This document shows, in pieces, positions 52,689 through 62,674 of a DNA stretch of 64,000 nucleotides; the stretch's first letter is position 1, and the number at the start of each line of letters is the position of its first letter. Below the pieces are notes generated by a model that saw only the letters and a list, made by a program, of their open reading frames with translations, made no database searches and was not told the origin of the DNA. The position numbers and the translations under genes are program-made. The stretch lies in contig BJOX01000344.1 in the NCBI GenBank assembly GCA_009731375.1, positions 478,524 through 542,523 of the forward strand, written 5' to 3'. Origin of the DNA: Paulinella micropora (Eukaryota; Cercozoa; Imbricatea; Euglyphida).

Positions 52689-54299
52689 ATGCCTGTCCAA
52701 TATGGAGGAGAACTTACACACAGCCAGAGCGAGCTCATTCGCGGAAAGTATTCGCTTAACAAACTTACTGCTCGCGAAAGTCTTGCGACTGTGCCGATTA
52801 CAACCGTGGGAGGAATTGAGTCAACTTTTGAAATTCCTACTCGTCCTTTGAATCTTGCGAGGTCTGTGTTGCGATTTACTTACAAGCCAGATGCGCCTGG
52901 CGGTGGTGGAAGGTATAACCGAATTCCTATGGACTGTCTGGCGATGATTAAGACGATTGAACTGCGAAGCAGAAGCGGACAGTATCTGTGTAATCTTCAA
53001 AATGTTGGAAATTACACTAAGATGATTTGGAAGCCTGAGATTTCCTATGAAAGATTTATGGCTTTGGAAAACCACGGGGCAGTGTCTGGTTATGGCTCTT
53101 TGCTTCAAAAGTGTAATGCCCCAACTACTGTCGCCGTTCCTTCTACTGGTTATGATGATTTGTATGCTTTGAGTAATACCATCGCAGCAGTTGGAAATGT
53201 TGCCGCACACACTGCTATCGCAACAGCAGGTGGAAATACTTATACTGATGCTGCTGTTAATGCCGCAATTACCGACCTTGAAGGAAAAATAAACACCGTC
53301 AAGGACAACCTTCGTGCTTTGACTACTACATTGAAGGGAGAGGTTAAGAATACCTTTCAACAGCCTTCTATCTCAGCCCGCCGTCATGATGATGCTCTTA
53401 TTGCGAACGGAACTGGTGCGGCTAGCTTTGTCGATGTTGTTTATGAGGAGGCGAAGTATTTTGAAGGTGGAGCCGATAACACTGATACTCCTCTTATCAA
53501 TGTTTCTATTCCTCTCGGTATGCTTTTTGGAACCATTTTTGAAATTGATAAGACTATTGGTTTTAATGAAATTCTCGATTTGAGGATTGTGTGGGAGGGC
53601 ACGAACAAAACCTTGTTTTATGGAACTGACGCCCTTAGTGTTGGAGCAGGAGCAACGATGGCTCCACAAGCAGCAAATATCACTAACCTTAACCTCTTTC
53701 TCGCCGTTGAAACCGACCCGAATGTTATCGTTGGTGTTCAGCAAAAGATTGCGGGTGAAGGCTTTTCGTTCAAGACCGAAAACCAGATTTCGTGGAAAAC
53801 CGCTCTTCCTGGTGGAGCTAATACCAATCATACATTTGTTTTGAAGATGAACCGCTCTCAGGGTGAGAGAATTCGCCGAATTTACACTAGTGCGTTTAAT
53901 AGTACCGAAAGTTCAAATACCGCGTTCGATTGCGATAACAGAGCGCAGGCTAAGATTGCTTCTTATTACACTACTCTGGATAGTAATAGAATGCAGCAGT
54001 TTGATATCACTTGTTCCCGCGATGAAGACTATATGCTTTTGAAGGAAAAACTTAAGGGGTCTGCCGTTTTGAATACTAATGTGTATAAGTATAACTGGTT
54101 CCATGTTGATTTCTGGGACTACAACCGCCCGCTTTATGACAAGAGAGAAGAAGAGGGGTATGAAGTGTCTGGTCTGTCTTTGGACACTGAACGGCGGTAT
54201 GAATGGTCTTCTATCTCAAGTGTCGCCTTAAATTATTATACTTATGCTATTCTTCAGAGGACTATTGTCGTTAAGGGAATTGAAATTATGATGTCTTAG
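52689..54299 (+). CDS. major capsid protein (536 aa)
   Basis: Intact. MPVQYGGELTHSQSELI; FEIPTRPLNLARSVLRF; IKTIELRSRSGQYLCNLQ; an Ala/Thr-rich helical insert at about residues 150-235; EEAKYFEGGADN; LGMLFGTIFEIDKTIGFNE; NRSQGERIRRIYTSAF; a C-terminal YEVSGLSLDTERRYEW. Length, position after the protease and penton, and sequence patterns fit the double-jelly-roll MCP of the PLV/virophage world, forming pseudo-hexameric capsomers. The insert is about 45 residues longer than in element 1 and probably forms an exposed tower or loop. Confidence 0.85.
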   Translation: MPVQYGGELTHSQSELIRGKYSLNKLTARESLATVPITTVGGIESTFEIPTRPLNLARSVLRFTYKPDAPGGGGRYNRIPMDCLAMIKTIELRSRSGQYLCNLQNVGNYTKMIWKPEISYERFMALENHGAVSGYGSLLQKCNAPTTVAVPSTGYDDLYALSNTIAAVGNVAAHTAIATAGGNTYTDAAVNAAITDLEGKINTVKDNLRALTTTLKGEVKNTFQQPSISARRHDDALIANGTGAASFVDVVYEEAKYFEGGADNTDTPLINVSIPLGMLFGTIFEIDKTIGFNEILDLRIVWEGTNKTLFYGTDALSVGAGATMAPQAANITNLNLFLAVETDPNVIVGVQQKIAGEGFSFKTENQISWKTALPGGANTNHTFVLKMNRSQGERIRRIYTSAFNSTESSNTAFDCDNRAQAKIASYYTTLDSNRMQQFDITCSRDEDYMLLKEKLKGSAVLNTNVYKYNWFHVDFWDYNRPLYDKREEEGYEVSGLSLDTERRYEWSSISSVALNYYTYAILQRTIVVKGIEIMMS

Positions 54300-54442
54300 G
54301 GTCTCCGCCCCTACAACCCCGCCAGTTAGGTAAGAGGTAATTATTAATTTTTGATGGTTAATTTATTTTTTTAATAATATAGAAACTCTAACAAAACATT
54401 TTTTGAGGTTGTAGGACGTTTTTTGTAAAAAAAGCTCCTACT
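54300..54442. promoter_or_regulatory. intergenic region with hairpin before structural gene
   Basis: GTAGGACGTTTTTTGTAAAA continues into AAAGCTCCTAC at about 54411-54441, so GTAGGA/TCCTAC and T6/A6 arms can pair just upstream of the ATG at 54443. It may be a 3' end signal of the MCP mRNA or a leader structure. Confidence 0.4.
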
Positions 54443-55699
54443 ATGTCTCATCAGAGAAATTTGATAGCTCAAAATCCGGACGGAGACTTTATAAACCTAA
54501 AGGTCGGGTATGACGGACACATTGAAACCAATAATATGAAAACCGCTTTCGGCGAAGCATTAACGAGCCAATTAACACCAGTCGTCCAGGAGAATTTCCC
54601 ATATACGATAAACACACGAATATGGACAAAGACCGAAACGAAATCCACCGTTTCATTTTCAAGTAATATGGCAGAGTTGAAGACACAAGCAGACGCGACG
54701 AGTAATGCGGAGTTGGTAAGCAAAAAAAGAATTAAATACAGAACGGGTATGGGCGTCCTTACTCGTTTCACGGCTCTATGGAATACAGACGAGACTAAGG
54801 ACTACTATTCATTTATCGGGATAGGAGATAGTGGATTAAATGATGGCTTCTATTTCTATAAAGGTTATAATCAAGGAATGAATATTCTTCATTGTAAAGG
54901 AGGTGCTAGCTACCGCTATAATCAAGCAGCCTGGGACGACCCGTGCGATGGAAGCGCAGCTATGCCTGTTATTGACTTCACTAAAGGAAATGTATTTCAG
55001 ATTTCGTTTCAGTATTTGGGATTTGGTGCTATACGATTTTATATTGAGAACCCTACCACTGGAGAATTTCAACTAATCCACACTTTAAGATATGCTAATT
55101 CTAATTTAGGTGTGAGCCTTCGAAACACTACATTGCCATTTTCTGCTGTTATGAGAAATGATAACGACACAGGAATTCAATCCCTTAAAACCGCGCGTGT
55201 TAGCATGTTTATAGAAGGAACTAACACTATTAATACAAGCATATCAAACGAAGCGGAAGGAGATGAAAAGGCGAGCACTACTGAAAGCCCAATTCTCAGC
55301 ATAAAAAATAAAACAACTTTTAATGGCGGTGCGACCTATTATTCAATTGTTTACCCAACTCTCGTGAGCATATCAAACGAAGATGCCAAAGTTAATATAG
55401 TGCGAATTGTGAAAACGATAGGAGCACTTACGGCAGAGAACTTCGTTGATACTGATGCCACAACTTCAATCGTATCAAAGGATGTATTACTATCTGCGAC
55501 TGCCCTTGGTGGTGCCACTATAACGGACGTCATCCTTAAACTTTATGTTAATGCTACTTCTAGCCAACTTATCGACCTGCGAACTTACGACGTTCAACTC
55601 GCGCCTGGCGAAAATCTAACATTTTTACAAAAGTCTGTATCCACTGTTAATAATGGAGGAAATGTGAGTGTTATCGTTGATTTCTTAGAAGACCATTGA
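54443..55699 (+). CDS. phage-like structural protein (418 aa)
   Basis: Intact homologue of 17868-19115: MSHQRNLIAQNPDGDFINLK, NVFQISFQYLGFGAIRFYIE, TGEFQLIHTLRYAN, LRNTTLPF, and EGTNTINTSI repeats toward the C-terminus. Beta-rich, with no signal peptide or membrane segment. Conservation in both elements next to the MCP supports a virion role, perhaps in attachment; the exact function is not known to me. Confidence 0.65.
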   Translation: MSHQRNLIAQNPDGDFINLKVGYDGHIETNNMKTAFGEALTSQLTPVVQENFPYTINTRIWTKTETKSTVSFSSNMAELKTQADATSNAELVSKKRIKYRTGMGVLTRFTALWNTDETKDYYSFIGIGDSGLNDGFYFYKGYNQGMNILHCKGGASYRYNQAAWDDPCDGSAAMPVIDFTKGNVFQISFQYLGFGAIRFYIENPTTGEFQLIHTLRYANSNLGVSLRNTTLPFSAVMRNDNDTGIQSLKTARVSMFIEGTNTINTSISNEAEGDEKASTTESPILSIKNKTTFNGGATYYSIVYPTLVSISNEDAKVNIVRIVKTIGALTAENFVDTDATTSIVSKDVLLSATALGGATITDVILKLYVNATSSQLIDLRTYDVQLAPGENLTFLQKSVSTVNNGGNVSVIVDFLEDH

Positions 55700-55757
55700 T
55701 GTGGATGGATGGATGGAGTAATTTTATATTAAACATAAACTCCAACCATTATATAAA

Positions 55758-56267
55758 ATGAACTACAACAAATATCAGAACGGAAAAATCTACAAGCTTA
55801 TCTGTAATAAGACGGGTGAGGTGTATATCGGAAGCACGATTAAAACATTGGAGCATAGAGCTAAAACTCACACATATCTTCTGAATGAATACAAAAAAGG
55901 AAAAACAAATTACACTTATTCGTTTTCAATTATAGAAAGGAATGACTATAGGATTGAATTGATTGAAGCTTTCCCTTGTGATAGCCACCTTGAATTAGAA
56001 CAGAGAGAAGGATACTGGATAAGACATACAAAGTGTATAAACGATAATTTTAAAACTGGTATCACAGTCCCGTGTAATCAGAATAAAAAAGAATATAATA
56101 GACAATACAAAGAAATTCATAAGGAGAGATTGAGAGCCCATAATCTAAAAAAAGTTGAATGCCCTTGTGGAAGACGAATTGTTCATTCACACAGAAAAAG
56201 ACATAGACATTCTACATATCATTTAAAATGGGTCATAAGATGCCATAATGAATTAAATCACTTATAG
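55758..56267 (+). CDS. GIY-YIG endonuclease with zinc-like tail (169 aa)
   Basis: GKIYKLICNKTGEVYIGSTI holds the GIY- and YIG-type strands, LEHRAKTH the conserved Arg, and LELEQREGYWI the catalytic Glu. The C-terminus has ECPCGRRIVHSHRKRHRHST, a CxC...H...H pattern seen in GIY-YIG proteins of large viruses and possibly DNA-binding. Such enzymes act in homing or in genome processing. Absent from element 1. Intact; same strand as the MCP block. Confidence 0.85.
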   Translation: MNYNKYQNGKIYKLICNKTGEVYIGSTIKTLEHRAKTHTYLLNEYKKGKTNYTYSFSIIERNDYRIELIEAFPCDSHLELEQREGYWIRHTKCINDNFKTGITVPCNQNKKEYNRQYKEIHKERLRAHNLKKVECPCGRRIVHSHRKRHRHSTYHLKWVIRCHNELNHL

Positions 56268-56323
56268 AAAATACTAATTAATTAATTTTATAATAATTTT
56301 TTCTAATATAATAATATAGTAAT

Positions 56324-56963
56324 ATGTTTTACCGTCGTAAGTTGTACATCATTGGAGGGATGCGGTTTCTAACAAAAGCGTCTATCAAATCCCACATAAG
56401 GATACTTATAAGCAAGTATGCTGATGGAGAAGTACTTAACCCAGAAGATAGCGATTTCGTGCGAGACCTGATAACCCATCATCCGGGCATAAAAGATGGC
56501 ATCATTGACGTTGAAAGTAATTTGACCACAGGAAGCAAACACTTTCGTTCGGGTGGTAAGCCGTTTTCGTGGAATTGCTTTGTTGAACTCATGGGGCTTA
56601 GTGAAACAAAAAAAAATGGCTAGAGTGATAAAAGATGCGAGCAGGAATACGATAAGACCACAAATACAAGAATATCTAGACCTTATGGCAATTGATGTAT
56701 TCGTAGAACCCCGCTACGTGTGCGAAGTAAGTGGCGATATATATGAGAGAGTTGATGTCCATGTTGACCACCACTTCGACATCATACAATTCAAAGACAT
56801 CCTTCAACAATACCTGGAAGTTAATAGAGAAGTAGAAGTTGAAAACGGCTTATTAAAAGAACCGCATTTCACTAAGTTTAGCGAATTCCACAAACAGAAA
56901 GCAATACTGCGAGTAATAAAAAAAGAAATCAATATTAGAGGTAAAATGTATCACCTACGATAA
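56324..56963 (+). pseudogene. DCL (DUF3223)-like + HNH-like nuclease, one frameshift
   Basis: The first frame (ATG 56324, or MRFLT at 56360) has KSHIRILISKYADGEVLNPE, VRDLITHHPG and GKPFSWNCFVELM, matching the DCL/DUF3223 pattern. After an A run (about 56609-56617) the second frame gives a region with RYVCEVSG and DVHVDHHFDIIQFKDIL, resembling the HNH-type second half of phage and viral DCL proteins. The frameshift in a run of nine A may be a sequencing error. Role probably nucleic-acid cleavage or processing; substrate unknown. Its end overlaps the opposite-strand gene by 9 nt. Confidence 0.6.
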
Positions 56964-57137
56964 ATACTTTTTTACTTCATCTTTATTCTTAAAATAAGGC
57001 TGTTGAACTAGCCATTCAAGATACGGCTTATCAATCTTGGCAACGTCTTCTATTTTTTTGTGTATATATTTTCCGTATTGTAGAACGGCTTCTTCCTCTT
57101 CAACGGGAATTTCTTTTTTTGCTTCGGCTTCACTCAT
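56955..57137 (-). CDS. short FGKY-motif (DUF3820-like) protein (60 aa)
   Basis: MSEAEAKKEIPVEEEEAVLQ, then YGKYIHKKIEDVAKIDKPYL, EWLVQQPYF and a Lys-rich end. It is a truncated paralogue of the neighbouring 57168-57442 gene, keeping only the core module. The two lie in tandem, 31 bp apart, suggesting local duplication. Confidence 0.6.
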   Translation of the reverse strand: MSEAEAKKEIPVEEEEAVLQYGKYIHKKIEDVAKIDKPYLEWLVQQPYFKNKDEVKKYLS

Positions 57138-57167
57138 TGTATATTATATAAAATTTATTTATTATAA

Positions 57168-57442
57168 TCATAAATACTTTTTCAATTCGTCTTTATTGCT
57201 ACACCACGGCTGACGGACTAACCATTCAATGTATGGCTTATCAATCTTGGCAATGTCTTCTATTTTTTTACCCTTGTATTTACCGAAGTGAAATGTGTCC
57301 TTTGGTTGAGCATTTCTCTTTTCTTCAATCGCTTTTATTTCGTCGTGGATTACCTTTTGAACATCTTCCAGCGAGAAGGATTTTTTTTCGCTTTCAACGG
57401 AAAGTTTTGGAACTTCTCACACAGTCTAGTAAGGGTAGACAT
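57168..57442 (-). pseudogene. FGKY-motif (DUF3820-like) protein, one frameshift
   Basis: ATG 57442 (MSTLTRLCEKF) matches the element 1 start MTTLNRLSEKF. A shift near 57405-57412 leads to SLEDVQKVIHDEIKAIEEK, HFGKYKGKKIEDIAKIDKPY and IEWLVRQPWC, with TGA at 57168. It is the positional and sequence counterpart of 19819-20115 in element 1. Confidence 0.6.
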
Positions 57443-57499
57443 CGTAGAGTGTATATAGTAGGCAGTATAAAAAAATAAAAAATTAAATAATATAGGAGG

Positions 57500-58188
57500 A
57501 TGAGCGAGTGGATTGTCTTTGTAAAAGCTTACTCCGCTAACATGGTATAAGCTACGGGGAGGCATTGAAAAAGGCGGGTAAGGCATACAGAAAGCAGAAG
57601 GGTGGCAGTGCGGAGTTGTCTGAGGATGTCTATTTGTCGCGGACTGATAGAAAAGGGGCTGACGGATGGAAGCCTGTCGCAAGCAAAGAGAAATCGACCG
57701 TGTACGAGAAAGATGGTAAAGCTATTGTAGCATTCAGAGGAAGTGCTGATAAGAGGGATTTGCTAACTGACGTCGCATTAGTAAAGGGAGTATTAAAAAG
57801 AACTCCGAGATACAAAGAAGAGCAGAAGCTGGTTGACGAAGTCATAAAGAAATATGGTAAGGATAACGTAGAGCTGACGGGTCATAGCCTTGGCGGGACG
57901 ATAGCGAAAGACCTGAGCCGACAGACGGGTGTAAGGGCGACCACATACAATAAAGGCAGTAGCACGAAGGATCTCATTGAAGGAGTGATTGATAGAGTAG
58001 CCACTAGGGTAAACCCGAAAGGAAAGAGGGCGAAGACAGCGAGGCTGACCACGAACTACCGAACTAAGTACGACCCCGTTTCATTACTAGGGGCGACGGC
58101 GGTAAATACTAAGCTAGTGAAGCCGACGAGGGGCGTTCATATGATTAGGAGCTTCAAAGGTAAAGGAGCTAAAAAAATATATCTATAA
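57500..58188 (+). pseudogene. class 3 lipase-like protein with N-terminal YABBY/HMG-like motif, frameshift
   Basis: The best start is ATG 57500 (MSEWIVFVKAYSAN); a shift near 57542 leads to HGISYGEALKKAGKAYRKQK, a WxxFVK...ISYxEAL pattern like small HMG/YABBY-type modules of algal viruses. The rest is an alpha/beta hydrolase: IVAFRGSADKRDLLTD, VELTGHSLGGTIAKDLSRQ with the nucleophile Ser, KYDPVSLLG with a likely Asp and GVHMIRSF with a likely His. The lipase domain is intact. It might hydrolyse host lipids during entry or release; no signal peptide is seen. Absent from element 1. Confidence 0.72.
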
Positions 58189-58199
58189 AGTTTACCTGT

Positions 58200-61100
58200 T
58201 CATAATTCATTTGATAGTCCAACATCGTTCAAGCAGGTGGCACGACTTAAAGCGACATATAACAAATTCATTGACACGTTGTCTATATTTATCCACACTG
58301 GTGTTGTTCGGCCTTGTGCGCAGTGGATGGTGGATGAGAATGTCGGCTGGATGTCAGCATACGGTTTCTTGTCTGGTATCGTTTTTTTTCTATCAAATTT
58401 CTGCTCAATATTGTCAATCGTAATGAATATATGTTCTTTAGTATCTTTAGTAATAGTATGAATATCGCCATTATGAACAACCTTTGTATTACAACGAAAC
58501 ACGACCTGATGACCTGTTTTAAGAGGTTTATTTTGTAGCATTTTGTTATTGCTTTCATGAACATTGTTGTTAGAGTGGTGTAATATTAAAGGCGGGTTTT
58601 TGTCGGTCGGCTTAGGGTGCGGCTTAACTTGCTTATTAAGAGCATCTAATTCTTCAAGTGTTAGTATATTAGGTAGGCAGTCTTTTGCTTTATGCTGGCT
58701 GAGCTCATTGCCGCCGACCTTGTAATAGTCTTCTACCTTATTTAAGATAGATTGTAGAACTAGGTCTTTGGCCTGTCTGTAATTCGTATCAAGATTTATT
58801 TTTGTAAATAGCTTGAAAGTTTTTGCCTTGTGGAATGGTTCGGATGTTGGATCTGGGCAAGGAAGCTGTGCTAAGTGGCCGAATAAGACGATAGATACGC
58901 CGCCGAATGGTCTGTTGATTTTGGTGTATTTTCTAAGCATATGGTCCAGACTTTCTAAATTCTTAGAAGTAAGCATAGAAACTTCATCAATAGTTATTCT
59001 GTGATTAATTGCTTGTTCGCCTACTGGTATCGGTAGCGGAAGTCTATGATATAGCATTGTCAGTATTTTTTGGAGTGTATATTCAGAATTAATAACTTGG
59101 CGGGCATTGTGTGTCATAGCGGTTGATAAAGTCTTTTTTTCTTTGAAATGTGTGTTAGTGTATTTTGATGGCTGACCAGTTAGGTATTTAATCATTTCAG
59201 ATTTACCCGTTCCAGCTTTGCCGTGAATAAGTAATAATTCTTGTTCTGGTAAAGGTTTGTATTCGTCTTTGGTGCTATAGTCAGGAAGCTCTGTATCTTC
59301 AAAGGCGGAGAACTCTGGATATTGTTTATGTGGCGTTTCTAANNNNNNNNNNTATGTGGCGTTACTAAAAATTTTTGTAATGGTAGTAGGTCTTTGAAAC
59401 CGCTATGTCGCTGGTATGTTATCTGCGGTTCGCCATTTATGTAGGAAACGAAACAAGTCATATTAAGTTGTGGGGCTATGAACTCATCCTGTTCTAAAAC
59501 CTCGGGGCGAAATTCCTTTCCTATTTTCATATATTCGCCTTCGTATGCGATACTGTCTGTATTAGAATATAGTAAAGTCCGCCCACTATTTACAAGCTTT
59601 AACATTTGGTTGTGAAGAACTATCTTTTGGTATGCTAGCACATAACCACTTAAATGAGACATTTGAAATATGTTGTCTGTTGGGTTTGTGTCTTGGTATG
59701 TGTAAATCATTCGCTCTGGTAGCAGGTCGTCCTTCATTTCGGCGTACCTTTCTTTGTCGTATGGAACTCGTTTCAGGAACAATAACCTATACCCTTTTTC
59801 TTTCATCATAAAATGTATTCGCTCGTTGTATGATTTGGAAATGGTAGACACTTGCTGAGTTCGGTGTATGTTAGTATTAAGAGAGCCTACCAGTAAGTTA
59901 GTTGCGTTGGCTAAGGTGTTTTGTTCGTATCCAGGCTTATCGCAGTAATACTCTTCCATAGTTGATATTTCTTCCGAGAAGGTTTTGAAGGGGTTGAAGT
60001 GGTCGTCTGCTACATATAGTCTCTTAATAAATATCTTAACTCCTTGGTCAAACATATATAACAATTCGGGTATGGGTTGGCATTGGGTTCCTTTTGTGGT
60101 GTAGCCGTTGAAGAAGGTTGGAACTTTGAGGTGCGTCTGGTCGTAATCAAAAACCACATAACCGTGTAGAGGTTTGACCATATTGTAGTATTCTTGTGTC
60201 ATATTTTGGTTTATGTTAAGTATGTTGCGAGGCGCCGTTGGATATTCATTGAAGTATGACGACATTTCGCCCATATTACCTAACGAAGCATTTGTATATG
60301 CTTTGACCATATCAATCTGGTGTATCTTGCTCGGGTTCTTAGCACGGTGCTTAAAGATATGATGAAATGGTATTTGACCAGATTTCACGTGCCTTAGTAT
60401 GTTGGGCTCCGTAATTTGTGTATGGAACTTAGGCTTATGTTTTTCTATGAGAGTGTATATAAATAATTGTTTGAAGTATGATGGTAATGACCAAGCGGGA
60501 GTATCTTTAGGAACGAATGATGCGTGTTTGAAACGGTCCAAGCATTTGTAGTTTAGTTTGTTTTCTTTGTCTACTATTCCTACAATGTTTCCAGATTGGT
60601 CTGTCATTGAATAACACTCCTTATGTTCTAATTCGAGTTTGGTTTGGATATTGTTCAGTTCTTCCTGCGATACCCATTTGTTTTCATATTGGTTCGTAGA
60701 TAGTTTCACATTACTTGCTTCGTGGTTAGTAGCATATTGGGGTCGTGGCTCTGGTATGTTTTCGTTAATGTCGTATAATAGTTCAATAGATTTAATGTGT
60801 TGGATACAAACGTCTTTTTGTTTTCCTTGTATTAATGTGGCGTGATAATCATTACATCTGATTATTATCTGTTTCGGGTATTCCTTAGTAGATGCTCGCC
60901 ATAATATATTCATACCATCAAATACATAAATCCTACATCGGATGAAGTCTTCCATTTCGTCAATGTCCTTTGCTGTGGCGTATTTGATTTCCTTAAAGCG
61001 GTCTAGTATCACACTGTCTCGTTTTCGTTTTCTATTGTTTGGGTTTGGAAAGTCTTTCATAATACATTCTAGCACACAGTTTATTTCACCCTGCGCCATT

Positions 61101-61531
61101 GGTATGATAATATGATTTAGCGGATTAACTTGGTCAATGGTAATGACTTTAAGGTCTTTGTCTTCTCTTTGTTCGTAAAATCTGGCTTGCCGTTCTACAA
61201 AGTTTCTAACAGTATTGATTGTTCGCTTCAATACGTTAGCTTGGTATATTCCTCTGACTGGTCCATGATATCCTTCATAATCCAGATGAACGAGATAGCT
61301 TGTATTTGGGTTTAGCTCTTGGAGACGAGCTTCCCATCCTGGAGCATATGGTATAACGAGTGAGCCTTGTCTGCCGACTAGTTCGGGACGGCCACCCGTT
61401 AGTCTGTTTATAAGTCGCAGTGCGGTTGGAGTGGTAATGCGATACCATCTTCTTTTGCCTCCTTCTCTGATGTAGTCGCCTCGTCGCTCAATTTGGTAGA
61501 GCGGAAATAGTTCTGGTTGGTATTGGTCCAT
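58200..61531 (-). CDS. family B-like DNA polymerase, probably fused to an SF1 Pif1-like helicase
   Basis: ATG 61531 (MDQYQPELFPLYQIERRGD). About residues 150-260 resemble the OTU-like region of plasmid-type polymerases (QGEINCVLECI...YHATLI). Polymerase motif A is IDMVKAYTNASLGN, then LSGYVLAYQKI, and motif C YSNTDS (59549-59566) with Asn for the first Asp. The frame meets a 10-N gap (59343-59352). Both sides of the gap end in nearly the same 16 bp (TTAGTAACGCCACATA / TTAGAAACGCCACATA) in the same codon phase, so the contigs overlap and one ORF of about 1,100 aa is likely. The helicase half has GKAGTGKS, ITIDEVSML, LFGHLAQLP, LDTNYRQ, IHCAQG and YVALSRA. No clear exonuclease domain is seen. 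Replicates the element. Confidence 0.8.
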
Positions 61532-61639
61532 TGTATATAGATAGGCAGGATAAATTTTTTGAAAAATAATTAATTAATGCTTTACATATATATACATTAT
61601 TTGTTTAGATGTAAAATGTTTACCAAAAAAAATTATTGA

Positions 61640-61843
61640 TTAATTTGACTTACTCAGTCGCTCTTCTAACTCCTGTATCTTCTTTTTGGATTCTTCTATA
61701 TCTTGTGTATATTGTATTAACTTCTGTGCTTTGGCTCGCCGTTCTTCGTTTAATCTATCTTTATTACGGTAATAGTATGCGAGAGCTTTCTCATTATTCC
61801 TTTTTCTCCTTTCGTCTCCTTCATATATCTTTGGTCGTGGCAT
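61640..61843 (-). CDS. small basic coiled-coil protein (67 aa), PLV end gene
   Basis: MPRPKIYEGDERRKRNNEKA, then LAYYYRNKDRLNEERRAKAQ and a C-terminal amphipathic helix (IEESKKKIQELEERL). It is the counterpart of 1799-2020 in element 1, sharing the RNxEKAL...YY..NK core, and lies just upstream of the polymerase in both elements. Likely a small DNA- or RNA-binding or regulatory protein; family unnamed. Confidence 0.68.
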   Translation of the reverse strand: MPRPKIYEGDERRKRNNEKALAYYYRNKDRLNEERRAKAQKLIQYTQDIEESKKKIQELEERLSKSN

Positions 61844-61884
61844 GTCTTATATATATGTAATATTATTTTTATTAATGTAAATAA

Positions 61885-62178
61885 TTATTTAATATTATGT
61901 AAGGCCATTCTAACATTTAATTGTTTTTTTGCTTCAATACAAATAGTCATCTTATATAATTCTTTTTTTGATTTGTTCGGTTTATTTGCTATTTCCTGAA
62001 CTTGTTTATCCCAAAAGTCATTCGCTTTTCTGTATCGTTCAATTATTTCTTTTCTCGTATATAGTTCAATTGAAAGGTCGTCAGCTTGTGCTTCGGGAAA
62101 ATATCTATTGCATTTTTCTTTCAATTCGTTATCAGCTTGTATGAATAATGACATATCGTTATTCTGCTTGTTTGACAT
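61885..62178 (-). CDS. hypothetical helical protein (97 aa)
   Basis: Intact: MSNKQNNDMSLFIQADNELK, a charged helical middle (RKEIIERYRKANDFWDKQVQ) and a Lys-rich end. It is the outermost gene before the right TIR, in the same orientation as the polymerase. No recognised family and no element 1 counterpart. Confidence 0.5.
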   Translation of the reverse strand: MSNKQNNDMSLFIQADNELKEKCNRYFPEAQADDLSIELYTRKEIIERYRKANDFWDKQVQEIANKPNKSKKELYKMTICIEAKKQLNVRMALHNIK

Positions 62179-62211
62179 CTTATATATATATTTTTATAAA
62201 TTGAAACCAAA

Positions 62212-62674
62212 AGACACAAAAAGAAAAAGGTCATATTTGATTTGTAGATTTCCTTTTTTTATTTCGGGGACCAAAGGGCCGAAATGGTCATCGCAATAAT
62301 CTTTGTCGTAAAGTGCGGACGAAATTGGCGTTTCTTTATTTTTTTCCACAAAACCCACGATTTTTGTGGGATTGGATTTTCCTTTTTTCCTCGCTTGCTC
62401 GCTTTTTGTGTTTTTGTGGGGATATGTGTAAAAACGGGGATTTATGCGTAAAATCTCTTAAAATGAAAGTTTTTGCTCTGGTAGCAAAATAAGGGGAGGG
62501 GGTGAGAGGCGAAGCCTAGAAACCCCCCCCCCCCTATCCCCTCGTTTTTTGAGGCTAGGCGAATCAAAGCACAGGCCGCTGTTGTTTTTGGGGTTTCGCT
62601 GGTGCCAGTTAGGGGGCGCGAGGATGGCAATTTAAAGGCATTTTTCGACCCATTTGAGCCATTAACTTACCGCT
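62212..62674 (-). repeat. element 2 right terminal inverted repeat
   Basis: Reverse complement of 40813-41275, from AAAGGTCATATTT near 62227 to the outer AACTTACCGCT ending at 62674. The true terminus may extend further, because the matching left side is lost in a gap. Confidence 0.9.

Larger units (their letters stand above)
40813..62674. mobile_element. element 2: integrated Polinton-like virus, about 21.9 kb
   Basis: Bounded by TIRs of about 463 bp and carrying the same morphogenesis block as element 1 in the same order and orientation. The replication genes lie at the right end (PolB joined to helicase), and extra genes for a GIY-YIG nuclease, a DCL-HNH-like protein, a lipase and an F-box-like protein are present. 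The ATPase, full-length protease, MCP and structural protein are open; the fibre, integrase, penton and three accessory genes have one or more breaks, mostly at homopolymers. It appears to lie in an intron of the phosphate transporter. The outer TIR limit on the left is hidden by a gap. Confidence 0.9.
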
